In this document: positions 7,788-15,063 of the stretch, one piece after another | How positions within the stretch are numbered: the stretch's first letter is position 1 | Layout of the letters: each line of letters opens with the position of its first letter | NCBI GenBank assembly: GCA_050249455.1 | Contig: JBFWQM010000103.1 | Location: 1 to 16,971, forward strand | Reading direction: 5' to 3' | Length of the DNA: 16,971 nucleotides | From: JBFWQM01 sp050249455 | GTDB lineage: Bacteria > Pseudomonadota > Alphaproteobacteria > MPNO01 > VGEU01 | Position numbers and translations under genes: made by a program | The notes under the pieces: generated by a model | Told to the model about the DNA's origin: nothing | Database searches by the model: none | What the model saw: only the letters and a program-made list of their open reading frames with translations

Positions 7788-7818
7788 GTCGCCTCGCGCG
7801 GCTGGCGCGGGGGGCGAC
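7788..7818 (+). terminator. Imperfect GC-rich hairpin after asparagine-synthase-like gene 1
   Basis: GTCGCCTC (7788-7795) pairs with GGGGCGAC (7811-7818), including one G-U pair. CGCG (7797-7800) pairs with CGCG (7806-7809) across a 5-base loop, and one G-G mismatch separates the two stems. It begins 21 bases after the stop codon and just before the TTAACG element. That placement fits a transcription-unit boundary, though no T-run follows. Confidence 0.35.
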
Positions 7819-7825
7819 GGCGGTG

Positions 7826-7856
7826 TTAACGCTATCGCCAGGGTCGCGGCCTAGGC
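7826..7856 (+). promoter_or_regulatory. Putative promoter/regulator motif TTAACG-N19-CTAGGC ahead of the flippase gene
   Basis: TTAACG (7826-7831) and CTAGGC (7851-7856) lie in the 118-base gap before the flippase. The second element ends 28 bases before the TTG start. The same pair with 20 bases between occurs at 1516-1547. The spacing is compatible with -35/-10 elements if the -10 is read as the CTAG-containing block, but the match to the sigma-70 consensus is weak. Confidence 0.3.
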
Positions 7857-7874
7857 TGCCCGGACCCGCCTGCC

Positions 7875-7887
7875 GGAGCACTGCTTG
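7875..7887 (+). promoter_or_regulatory. Ribosome-binding site that fixes a TTG start
   Basis: GGAG at 7875-7878 lies six bases before TTG 7885. No ATG or GTG in the right frame lies between it and the conserved N-terminus (TSIRKSFAVSFAQKY), so TTG is the best start for the flippase. A TTG start may lower its expression relative to its neighbours. Confidence 0.6.
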
Positions 7888-9354
7888 ACCAGCATCCGAA
7901 AATCGTTCGCGGTTTCGTTCGCCCAGAAGTACGCGACGCTGGTCATCTGGACGGTGACCGCGATGATCGTCGCCCGGCTGCTGACGCCGCAGGAGATCGG
8001 CGTCTTCTCGGTCAGCGTGGCGATCGTCCACATCGCGCACATGCTGCGCGACTTCGGCATCCAGGGCTACCTGATCCAGGAGCGCGAGCTCACGCCGGCG
8101 CGCGTGCGCACCGCCTTCACCATCACGCTGATCATGTCGTGGACGATGGCGGCGATGCTGGTCGCGGTCAGCGGGCCGTTCGCGACGTTCTACGACGAGC
8201 CGGGGTCGCGGCCGCTGCTGGTCGTGCTGTCGCTGACCTTCGTGGTCATCCCGTTCAATTCCACCGTGCTGGCGCTGATGCGCCGCGACATGCAGTTCTC
8301 CGCCATCTCGGTGATCACCGTCGTCACCGCGTTCGTCCAGGCGTCGGCCACCGTCGCACTGGCGGCGGAGGGCTTCAGCTACATGTGCTACGCGTGGGCC
8401 TCGCTGGTCGGCGCGATCACCACGGCGGCGATGGCCGGGCTCTACCGTCGCGACGCGGTGCGGGTGTGGCCCGGCCTGGCGGAGTGGCGTCGCGTCGCCG
8501 GCTCCGGCGCGCGGCTCAGCGCCTCGGTGGTGGTGCACGAGCTCGGCAGCAGCGCCAACGACCTGATCATCGGGCGCATCCTGGGCTTCGCCGCGGTGGG
8601 CATCTACAGCAAGGCGCTCGGCCTGATGAACCTGTTCCACCAGGAGATCATCGGCGTCGTGAACTTCGTCTCGATTCCGGCGATGGCGGCGCGCGACCGC
8701 GCCGGCCACAGCCTGCGCGAGCCGACCTTGCAGGCGATCAGCATGGTCACCGCGCTGGGCTGGCCGTTCTACGCGGTGCTGGCGCTGATGGCGCTGCCGA
8801 TCCTGCGCGTCATGTTCGGCAACCAGTGGGACGCCGCAGCGCCGCTGGTGGAGATCCTGGCGCTGGCCGGCGCGCTCGGCCTGTTCTGGCCGCTCGGCTA
8901 CCAGGTGCTGTTCGCGCTCGGCCGCCTCAAGCTCTTGCTCAACACCATGCTGATCATCACATGCTTCCGCGTCGCGGCGACCCTGGCCGCCGCCTCGTAC
9001 AGCCTGGCGGTGGTCGCCTGGGCGCTGGTAGCGACCTTCATGCTGTCGTTCCTAATCTACCTGTGGTGCATGCGGCGTCTGATCGATCTCAGGTCGGTCG
9101 ACATCCTGGCGGCTTCCTGGCGCAGCGCCGTCATCGCGCTGGCCGCCGCCGCGGCGCCGCTCGCGGTGAAGATCGGCTGGCCGATGGACGGCGGCACGCC
9201 GCTGCTGCCGCTCATGGTGGCGGGGGCCGGGGCGGGGATCGGTTGGCTCGCCGGCGTGTTCGTCACCGGCCATCCGATCAAGCGCGAGATCTTGATGATC
9301 CTCACGCGCGTATCGCCGCGGCTCGGCCGGATGCAGCCCAAGGGCATCGAATGA
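7885..9354 (+). CDS. Wzx-type oligosaccharide flippase (MOP superfamily)
   Basis: This 489-residue inner-membrane protein has about twelve to fourteen hydrophobic helices. It is predicted to move undecaprenyl-linked repeat units from the cytoplasmic to the periplasmic face. The N-terminus IRKSFAVSFAQKYATLVIW, the ARLLTPQEIGVFSVSVAIV helix and DFGIQGYLIQ are typical of the polysaccharide-synthase branch of the MOP superfamily. The DLIIGRILGFAAVGIYSKA segment in the second half is the matching internal repeat. Loss of polar residues in the first helices and the overall length fit Wzx better than a drug exporter. It overlaps the GT2 gene by four bases (ATGA). With the ligase at 3181-4557 it supports a Wzx/Wzy-like assembly route. 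Confidence 0.88.
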   Translation: MTSIRKSFAVSFAQKYATLVIWTVTAMIVARLLTPQEIGVFSVSVAIVHIAHMLRDFGIQGYLIQERELTPARVRTAFTITLIMSWTMAAMLVAVSGPFATFYDEPGSRPLLVVLSLTFVVIPFNSTVLALMRRDMQFSAISVITVVTAFVQASATVALAAEGFSYMCYAWASLVGAITTAAMAGLYRRDAVRVWPGLAEWRRVAGSGARLSASVVVHELGSSANDLIIGRILGFAAVGIYSKALGLMNLFHQEIIGVVNFVSIPAMAARDRAGHSLREPTLQAISMVTALGWPFYAVLALMALPILRVMFGNQWDAAAPLVEILALAGALGLFWPLGYQVLFALGRLKLLLNTMLIITCFRVAATLAAASYSLAVVAWALVATFMLSFLIYLWCMRRLIDLRSVDILAASWRSAVIALAAAAAPLAVKIGWPMDGGTPLLPLMVAGAGAGIGWLAGVFVTGHPIKREILMILTRVSPRLGRMQPKGIE

Positions 9355-10355
9355 CGCCCGCGAAGGTCGCCGCGATCATCCCGTATTTCCAGCGCGACAA
9401 GACGCTGCTGCTGCGCGCCGTCCGCTCGGTGCTGGCGCAGGAAGGCGTCGATCCGCCGGCCGTCGTGGTGGTGGACGACGGCTCGCCGCTGCCAGCGCGC
9501 GAGGCGCTGGCCGATCTCGCGCCGGACGAGCGCGCGCTGGTGCGGCTCATCGAGCAGCCCAACGCCGGTCCGGGCGCCGCGCGCAACCGCGGGCTGGCGG
9601 CCATGGACCCGGACGTGACCTATGCGGCGTTCCTCGATTCCGACGACGTTTGGCTGCCGATGCATCTGCGCAACGCGGTCGCCGCCCTGGACCTCGGCTA
9701 CGATTTCTACTTCGCGGACAGCCGCGAGGCCGACCGCAGCCAGAGCCATTTCGAGGACGGCGACGGCGCCGTGATCCGCGACCTGTTCGCCGCGCGGCCG
9801 GGCGTCGACGGCATCCTGTTCCGCGACGACGAGTTCTTCAGCCAGACGGTGAAGGACAACCTGATCGGCCCGTCCAGCGTCGTGTTCCGCGTCGCGAGCT
9901 TCCGCGACGCGCGGTTCATCGAGGACCTCTGGGTCGGCGAGGACCGCATGTTCTGGCTGGAGATCCTGTCGCGCACCCGCAAGGTCGCCGTGTCGACCGC
10001 GATCGAGGTGGTGATGGGCACCGGCATCAGCATCTACCGGTCGATCGACTGGGGCACCGAGAAGTCGCTGCGCGGCTATGTCGAGCAGACCCGCATGCGC
10101 AAGGAGATCGTCCGCCGCTTCCGCCTCGACGCGGCGCAGCGCCGTGACAACGACGCGGCGATCGCCGAGCTGCGCCAGGCATTCGTGCTCAATGTCGGCC
10201 ATTGCCTGCTGCACCAGCGCCGGCTGTTCGGACCGCTGGTCGCGCGCCAGGTCCGCCAGGACCCGCTGACGGCGCTGCTGGCCGCACCCATCATGGTCAG
10301 GCGGCTCATCGCCCGCGTGCTGACCGGCGCCGGCACCGCGCCGGCGGCACGCTGA
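9351..10355 (+). CDS. GT2-family glycosyltransferase
   Basis: This is a 334-residue inverting GT-A glycosyltransferase. It begins with VAAIIPYFQRDKTLLLRAVRSVLAQ. It has the nucleotide-binding VVVDDGS (D42, D43), NAGPGAARNRGL, the metal-binding DSDD motif (D96-D99, in FLDSDDVW) and a later GED (196-198), whose ED is the usual catalytic-base position. No transmembrane helix is obvious, but the C-terminus (about 305-330) is basic and amphipathic and may touch the membrane. AGGG at 9341-9344 is a good ribosome site for ATG 9351. It overlaps the flippase stop, so the two are probably coupled. The sugar donor and acceptor cannot be read from the sequence. Confidence 0.9.
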   Translation: MTPAKVAAIIPYFQRDKTLLLRAVRSVLAQEGVDPPAVVVVDDGSPLPAREALADLAPDERALVRLIEQPNAGPGAARNRGLAAMDPDVTYAAFLDSDDVWLPMHLRNAVAALDLGYDFYFADSREADRSQSHFEDGDGAVIRDLFAARPGVDGILFRDDEFFSQTVKDNLIGPSSVVFRVASFRDARFIEDLWVGEDRMFWLEILSRTRKVAVSTAIEVVMGTGISIYRSIDWGTEKSLRGYVEQTRMRKEIVRRFRLDAAQRRDNDAAIAELRQAFVLNVGHCLLHQRRLFGPLVARQVRQDPLTALLAAPIMVRRLIARVLTGAGTAPAAR

Positions 10356-10381
10356 TCCGGCAACCGCCTGCGTCCCGGGCG

Positions 10382-11986
10382 CTATGCCGCCGAGGCGCGC
10401 GCGGCCGCGGGGTCGGCGGCGCGCGCGGCGGCAAGGATCGCGCGGTAGTCGTCGCGGCGCAGATTGACGCAATAGGCGTGCAGGGTGCCGTTGAGGTGGC
10501 GGAAGAGGGTCGGGACAGACCACGTCGTCGCGCCCAGGGCCCTGGCGATCCGCTCGGCATAGTAGACGGCGCGGAACCCGTAGGTGGCGTCGAACAGGAT
10601 GCGGCCGTTGATGCGCTGGATCGCGCCGACCATGTGCGGGTACCACGCCGGCGTCAGGCCGGCGGCGCGCAGCGCCGCGAAATAGCCGGCGGCGAGGTCG
10701 CGCCCCCACGGCACCGGCGGCTCGGGAAACTGGGTGACCGAGGCCATCTTGCGCATGCCGAACGACTCGCGCGGCAGGCCCGCCTCCTCGCCCAACCGGC
10801 GCGGCACCGGCCGGTCGTAGGCGACCGGCAGCCGCCACGGCGCCAGCTCGTCGCCGAGGTTGATGCGGTGGATGTCGGCGCGGCGGCGGGCGCCGATGAA
10901 CGGCACCGCGACCTGGACCAGGCCCATCTTGAGCCGCACCTCGCCCAGGCCGTGGCCCGACAGGTCGCCGCGCCACAGGCCGTCGTTGAGCATGTGGCGG
11001 TAGGGGCGCGAGCCGACCTCGCTGTACCAGATCTCGCCCAGGACGCCGGTCAGCAGCAGCCCGATGTCGGCGACATGGCGGCCGATGGCGAGCAGGTTGG
11101 CGTCCTGGCACAGGCTTATGCCGGCATGGAACAGGTACTCGTCGGCGAAGCCGGCCTCGAAGCTGCGCCGGTCGATCTGGACCACCGGCAGTCCGAGGAG
11201 GCGGCAGATCTCGGTGCCGTCGTCGTCCACGTCCTCGGCCGCGTCGTCGGTGGCGAAGCGGCCGCGGCCCTTGCCGCGCGTCACCGTGAACACCGCATCG
11301 ATGCCGTAGGGCTTCATCAGCGCGTTCACCGCCGTCGAATCGTAGCCCTTCGACTGGGTCGAATAGATCGGCAGGGCGTGCCGCCGGCCGCCGTCGCGGG
11401 CATTGGCCGCCAGCCGCGCGCAGGCGCCGTCCAGGTAGCCGGCGTAATCGTCATAGCCTGCGAACGCGGGCGTCGCCGGCTTGTCGATCTCTTCGACCGC
11501 GGCGCGGGTGATCCGCAGGTTGCGGTAGAGCAGCCGGCGCACCGACCCGGCGGCGGTCGGCACCTCGCGGATGTAGTTGTGGATGCCGTCGCAGATCGAC
11601 TGGTCGACCCGGTCCTGCACCGTGACCGCCAGATCGAGCGCGTCGTCGCGGTGGGCGAGGAGGAGCGCAAGCGAGTTCGACACCGCCACCCGCCCGTCCT
11701 GCACCGTATAGTGCAGCCAGTCGGTGGTGGCGCAACTCGGGACGAAGACCACGGCCTCGCCGTCCAGCGCGGCGCCGGAACCAAAGACCGTGTCGGTGGC
11801 GGCCAGGCCGCCGGCGCCGAACGGGCCGTCCCAGACGCCCTCGACGAAGAAGCCCGGCGTCGTCTCCACCCGCTCGCCGCACGTCACGCGGACGACCCCG
11901 GCGCGCCGGTCGACCTCGGCCAGCCAGGCCAGCCGAGGCAATGCCGCGACCGTCCGGTACTCGAAGGTGAAGCCCGGGCTGCTCAT
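10382..11986 (-). CDS. Asparagine-synthase-like protein 2 with altered PP-loop (SKGYDS)
   Basis: This 534-residue protein starts most plausibly at ATG 11986 (MSSPGFTFEYRTVAALPRL). A TTG-started extension to 12049 adds only low-complexity basic residues. The first 170 residues look like a remnant Ntn-glutaminase region: AVVFVPSCATTDWLHY and VQDGRVAVSNSLALLLAHRD correspond to the strand and helix that follow the active site in asparagine synthetases. There is no N-terminal Cys. The C-terminal part carries IYSTQSKGYDSTAVNAL, a PP-loop in which the usual SGGxDS is SKGYDS (212-217). Later IWYSEVGSRPYRHMLNDGLW and ESFGMRKMASVTQFPEPP look conserved in character but are not known motifs to me. The gene is convergent with the GT2 gene (26-base gap) and divergent from the third copy. 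Adenylating activity is inferred, and the Lys makes it uncertain. Confidence 0.68.
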   Translation of the reverse strand: MSSPGFTFEYRTVAALPRLAWLAEVDRRAGVVRVTCGERVETTPGFFVEGVWDGPFGAGGLAATDTVFGSGAALDGEAVVFVPSCATTDWLHYTVQDGRVAVSNSLALLLAHRDDALDLAVTVQDRVDQSICDGIHNYIREVPTAAGSVRRLLYRNLRITRAAVEEIDKPATPAFAGYDDYAGYLDGACARLAANARDGGRRHALPIYSTQSKGYDSTAVNALMKPYGIDAVFTVTRGKGRGRFATDDAAEDVDDDGTEICRLLGLPVVQIDRRSFEAGFADEYLFHAGISLCQDANLLAIGRHVADIGLLLTGVLGEIWYSEVGSRPYRHMLNDGLWRGDLSGHGLGEVRLKMGLVQVAVPFIGARRRADIHRINLGDELAPWRLPVAYDRPVPRRLGEEAGLPRESFGMRKMASVTQFPEPPVPWGRDLAAGYFAALRAAGLTPAWYPHMVGAIQRINGRILFDATYGFRAVYYAERIARALGATTWSVPTLFRHLNGTLHAYCVNLRRDDYRAILAAARAADPAAARASAA

Positions 11987-12106
11987 GTCCTGGCCGTGGC
12001 GTCCGGGGCGGTGTGCGCTGTCATCCTGCCGTCCGCGTCGGCGGGCCAATCTGGGGCGGTTCGCCGGCGGGGTGGTGTGTCATTTCGCGGCAAACGGGCT
12101 CCGATC

Positions 12107-12137
12107 TTGAAGCTCAGTGGCTTAGCGTAATATTAAC
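12107..12137 (+). promoter_or_regulatory. AT-rich island with putative promoter in the divergent gap
   Basis: The 294-base gap between the two divergent asparagine-synthase-like genes (11987-12280) is GC-rich except here. TTGAAG (12107-12112) and TATTAA (12131-12136) are 18 bases apart, each matching four of six sigma-70 positions, and point toward the plus-strand trio. TTAG-N7-TTAA (12122-12136) is one base from the CtrA consensus TTAA-N7-TTAA. I found no equally good minus-strand promoter. The rest of the gap shows nothing I can name. Confidence 0.3.
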
Positions 12138-12280
12138 TTGGCCCCGCAAGATTGCGTAGCCGAGACGAAGAACGTGCCGGACGCATCGTGGGGCTTCCCG
12201 GGGCAGCCGGCCCGGCCCGGTCCAGGTCGCCGACGGCGTCGCCCGCAGGGGTGCCGCCGCACCAAGACGAGCATTCCAGC

Positions 12281-13825
12281 ATGGTCCACGCCTGGGTTCC
12301 CAAGAACGACGCCTACATCGACATCAAGCGGTCGGCGTCGGGGCCCGTGGTGGAGGGACTGCGGTCCCATGCGGCGGGGCACCGGATCCCGTCGGCTTCG
12401 GGCGAGGTGCCAGACGGCGTCTTCTTTTCGTGGGACTGGGACGGCAGCCGGCTCAGCGTGCGCAACTGCCGCTACGGCCTCTACCCGCTCTACTATTTCG
12501 TGCGCGATGGCGGCATCTGCCTGTCGATGTCGATCCCGCGCCTGCTGCTGCAGGGCGCGCCGACCGACCTCGACGAGGCGGCGGTGGCGCTGTTCCTGCG
12601 CCTCGGCTGGTTCTGCGGCGAGGACACCCCGTTCCGCCACATCAGGACCGTGCCGCCGGCGGCGCACTTCGAATGGCGCGACGGCCGGCTCGACGTGTCC
12701 GGCGCGCGGCCGCAGATCAAGCCGCAGAGGATGGACCGCGATGCGGCGATCGACGCCTATATCGAGCTGTTCCGCGACGCCATGGCCAAGCGCGCGACCA
12801 GCGACGACATCGGCCTGCCGCTCAGCGGCGGTCGCGATTCGCGGCGCATCCTGCTGGAGCTCAATGCCCAGGGCCGGCGGCCCAGGGAGTGCGTCACCGT
12901 GCGCCACCCGCCGCCCCGCCACAACGAGGACGCGCGCTGCGCGACCATGCTGGCCGAAGCGGTCGGCGCGCCGCACGTCATCCTCGACCCCCACCCGTCG
13001 CGGATGCGCGAGGAGATGCGCAAGAACCTGCTCACCAGCTTCTGCTGCGACGAGCTGGCGGAGATGCTGCGCGTCGTCGACCACCTGGAGGGCAACGTCG
13101 CCCACGTCTATGACGGCCTCGGTGGCAACTTCGTCTCCGCCGACCCCTACCTGGAGCCGAAGGGCGTCGCGCTCTACGAGGCGCGCGACTGGGACGCGCT
13201 GGCCGACCATTTCATGGGCGCCTGGGAGCCCAACGAGGAGATCGCGTTCAAGAGCTTCCTGCGGCCGGAGCAGAACGCCCGCTTCGGGCGCGAGCTCGCC
13301 AAGGAGCGGCTGATGCGCGAGCTGCCGCGGTTCCAGGACGATCCGCGGCCGACCTCGTCCTTCATCTTCTGGACCCGCCAGCGGCGCGAGGTGGCGCAGG
13401 GCAGCTACGGCCTGTTCGACGCCGGCCAGACCGTGTTCGTGCCGTTCCTCGACCACGCGCTGTTCGACGTCATGACGTCTCTGCCGTCCAGCATGTTCAT
13501 GGACCACAAGTTCCACACCGACACGATCCTGCGCGCCTATCCCGCCTTCGCGCACATCCCGTTCGAGGACAAGTACGCGAAGCTGGCGGAAAGCCGCGCC
13601 TATGCACGGCGCATCGCGCTCGACCTCGCCGCATACCTGATGCGGCGCGGCAAGTCGCGCTTCGTCAACTTGACCTACGTGCTGCCGCGGCTGTTCCGCT
13701 GCGCCGTCGACGGCGACCGCCGCGGCATCGACTACTTCTATCCGGTCCTCGTCCTGTGGCTGGTGCAGCTCGAGGCGATGATCGAGGCGTGCAGCCGCGA
13801 CACGCGCGCGGCGGAGGCGGCCTGA
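12281..13825 (+). CDS. Asparagine-synthase-like protein 3, lacking the glutaminase cysteine
   Basis: This 514-residue protein starts best at ATG 12281 (MVHAWVPKNDAYIDIK). GTG 12251 and an earlier start near 12152 are in frame but add Pro/Ser-rich residues. The N-terminal section has the distal glutaminase-domain pattern: WDWDGSRLSVRNCRYGLYPL, ICLSMSIPRLLLQG, then FRHIRTVPPAAHFEW. The catalytic Cys2 is missing. A canonical PP-loop follows, LPLSGGRDSRRIL (S182-G-G-R-D-S187), and then VRHPPPRHNEDAR, where the substrate-activating segment is expected. The C-terminal segment includes FVPFLDHALFDVMTSLP, the helix that in asparagine synthetases closes the ATP site. It belongs to a three-gene unit; the next gene starts two bases after this stop. 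A sugar- or amine-directed amide ligase is inferred. Confidence 0.8.
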   Translation: MVHAWVPKNDAYIDIKRSASGPVVEGLRSHAAGHRIPSASGEVPDGVFFSWDWDGSRLSVRNCRYGLYPLYYFVRDGGICLSMSIPRLLLQGAPTDLDEAAVALFLRLGWFCGEDTPFRHIRTVPPAAHFEWRDGRLDVSGARPQIKPQRMDRDAAIDAYIELFRDAMAKRATSDDIGLPLSGGRDSRRILLELNAQGRRPRECVTVRHPPPRHNEDARCATMLAEAVGAPHVILDPHPSRMREEMRKNLLTSFCCDELAEMLRVVDHLEGNVAHVYDGLGGNFVSADPYLEPKGVALYEARDWDALADHFMGAWEPNEEIAFKSFLRPEQNARFGRELAKERLMRELPRFQDDPRPTSSFIFWTRQRREVAQGSYGLFDAGQTVFVPFLDHALFDVMTSLPSSMFMDHKFHTDTILRAYPAFAHIPFEDKYAKLAESRAYARRIALDLAAYLMRRGKSRFVNLTYVLPRLFRCAVDGDRRGIDYFYPVLVLWLVQLEAMIEACSRDTRAAEAA

Positions 13826-13827
13826 CC

Positions 13828-15063
13828 GTGGCGGCATCGCTGTTCCGCGAGGCCTCGGCGCCCGCCGTGCGGCCGTCGCCGCTGGCCGGGCTGCGCCGGA
13901 CGGTGGGGGCGCTGCTCGACCGGTGGCGCCTGCCGGCAGCGGCCAAGCGCGCGCGCCGGCTCGACCGCCGCGGCCTGCCCGACGCCGACATCCCGATCGA
14001 CCGCGCGGTGGACGAGGCGATGGCCTGGCTCGGCCGCGCGCAAGACTGCTCGCCCGGCCATGACGGCGGCGCGGCGCGCGACTACAGCCTGCTCACCGGC
14101 TGGGCGACGTCGTACCCGGAGACGTCGGGCTACATCGTGCCGACCATGATCGCCTACGCCGACCTGCGCGGCGACGCGGCGATGCACGCGCGGGCGCGGC
14201 GGATGCTCGACTGGCTGGTGTCGATCCAGTTCCCCGACGGCGGCTTCCAGGGCGGGCGGATCGACGCGGTGCCCAAGGTGCCGGTGACGTTCAACACGGG
14301 CCAGATCCTGCTCGGCCTCGCCGCCGGCGCGGCGGCCTTCGGCGAACCCTACCGCGCGCCGATGCGCCTTGCCGCCGACTGGCTGGTACGCAGCCAGGAC
14401 CCCGACGGCGCCTGGCGCAAGCACCCGACCCCGTTCGCGGAGCCGGGCGAGAAGGCCTACGAGACCCACGTCGCCTGGGGCCTCCTGGAGGCGGCGCGGC
14501 TCGACTCCGACCGCGGCTACGGCGAGGCCGCGCTGGCCAACGTCGCCTGGGCGATCGGCAAGCAGCAGCCCAACGGCTGGATCGCCGACTGCTGCCTCAA
14601 CGACCCGCTGCACCCGCTCACCCACACCCTGGGCTACGCATTGCGCGGCATCCTGGAGGCGTGGCGGTTCGCGCGCGACCCGGCGCTGCTCGACGCCGCG
14701 CGGCTGACCGCCGACGGCCTTCTCTCGGCGCTGGAGCCGGACGGCTTTCTGCCGGGCCGGCTGCATCCCGACTGGCGGCCCGCCGTGGGCTGGGCATGCC
14801 TGACCGGCTCGGTCCAGGTCGCGCATTGCTGGCTGATGCTCTACGAGGACACCGGCGAGGCGCCGTATCTCGACGCCGGCTTCGCGGCCAACGAATACGT
14901 CCGCCGAACCCAGTCGATCGACGGTCCGCCGGAGATCCGCGGCGGCATCAAGGGCTCGTTCCCCGTCGACGGCGGCTACGGCAGCTACGAATACCTCAAC
15001 TGGGCAGCCAAGTTCTTCGTCGATTCGCAGCTCCTGGAAGCGCGGCTGCGCGCCCGCGGCTGA
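13828..15063 (+). CDS. Alpha/alpha-toroid protein, squalene-cyclase-like fold, VpsJ-like
   Basis: This 411-residue, probably cytoplasmic protein is built from helical repeats. A Q-x-P-[DN]-G motif recurs at exact 56-residue spacing: QFPDGG (134), QDPDGA (190), QQPNGW (246) and LEPDGF (302, Q replaced by L). Each sits in the same helix-turn context, as in terpene-cyclase/prenyltransferase toroids and in glycan-acting (alpha/alpha)6 barrels. YPETSGY (96-102), KVPVTFNTGQILLGL and THTLGYALRGILEAW are the most family-like stretches. I recall similar proteins in exopolysaccharide loci labelled 'squalene cyclase' or VpsJ-like. No DxDD motif is seen, so terpene cyclisation is unlikely; a glycan-modifying role (epimerase, lyase or hydrolase type) is inference. 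GTG 13828 has GGAGG ten bases upstream (13813-13817). Its stop overlaps the next ATG by one base. Confidence 0.72.
   Translation: MAASLFREASAPAVRPSPLAGLRRTVGALLDRWRLPAAAKRARRLDRRGLPDADIPIDRAVDEAMAWLGRAQDCSPGHDGGAARDYSLLTGWATSYPETSGYIVPTMIAYADLRGDAAMHARARRMLDWLVSIQFPDGGFQGGRIDAVPKVPVTFNTGQILLGLAAGAAAFGEPYRAPMRLAADWLVRSQDPDGAWRKHPTPFAEPGEKAYETHVAWGLLEAARLDSDRGYGEAALANVAWAIGKQQPNGWIADCCLNDPLHPLTHTLGYALRGILEAWRFARDPALLDAARLTADGLLSALEPDGFLPGRLHPDWRPAVGWACLTGSVQVAHCWLMLYEDTGEAPYLDAGFAANEYVRRTQSIDGPPEIRGGIKGSFPVDGGYGSYEYLNWAAKFFVDSQLLEARLRARG

Noticed and set aside
9057..11111. A 684-codon minus-strand open frame crossing the GT2 gene and the flippase end
   Set aside because: It is antisense to motif-bearing GT2 and flippase genes and has shadow-type composition.
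10202..12130. A 642-codon plus-strand open frame opposite the second asparagine-synthase-like gene
   Set aside because: The protein is a low-complexity mix of Arg, Ala, Val, Asp and His without motifs. The minus strand has a PP-loop protein of normal composition.
13828..15063. Terpene or hopanoid cyclase
   Set aside because: The fold repeats are present, but there is no DxDD motif, the protein is much shorter than squalene-hopene cyclases, and the neighbours are glycan genes.
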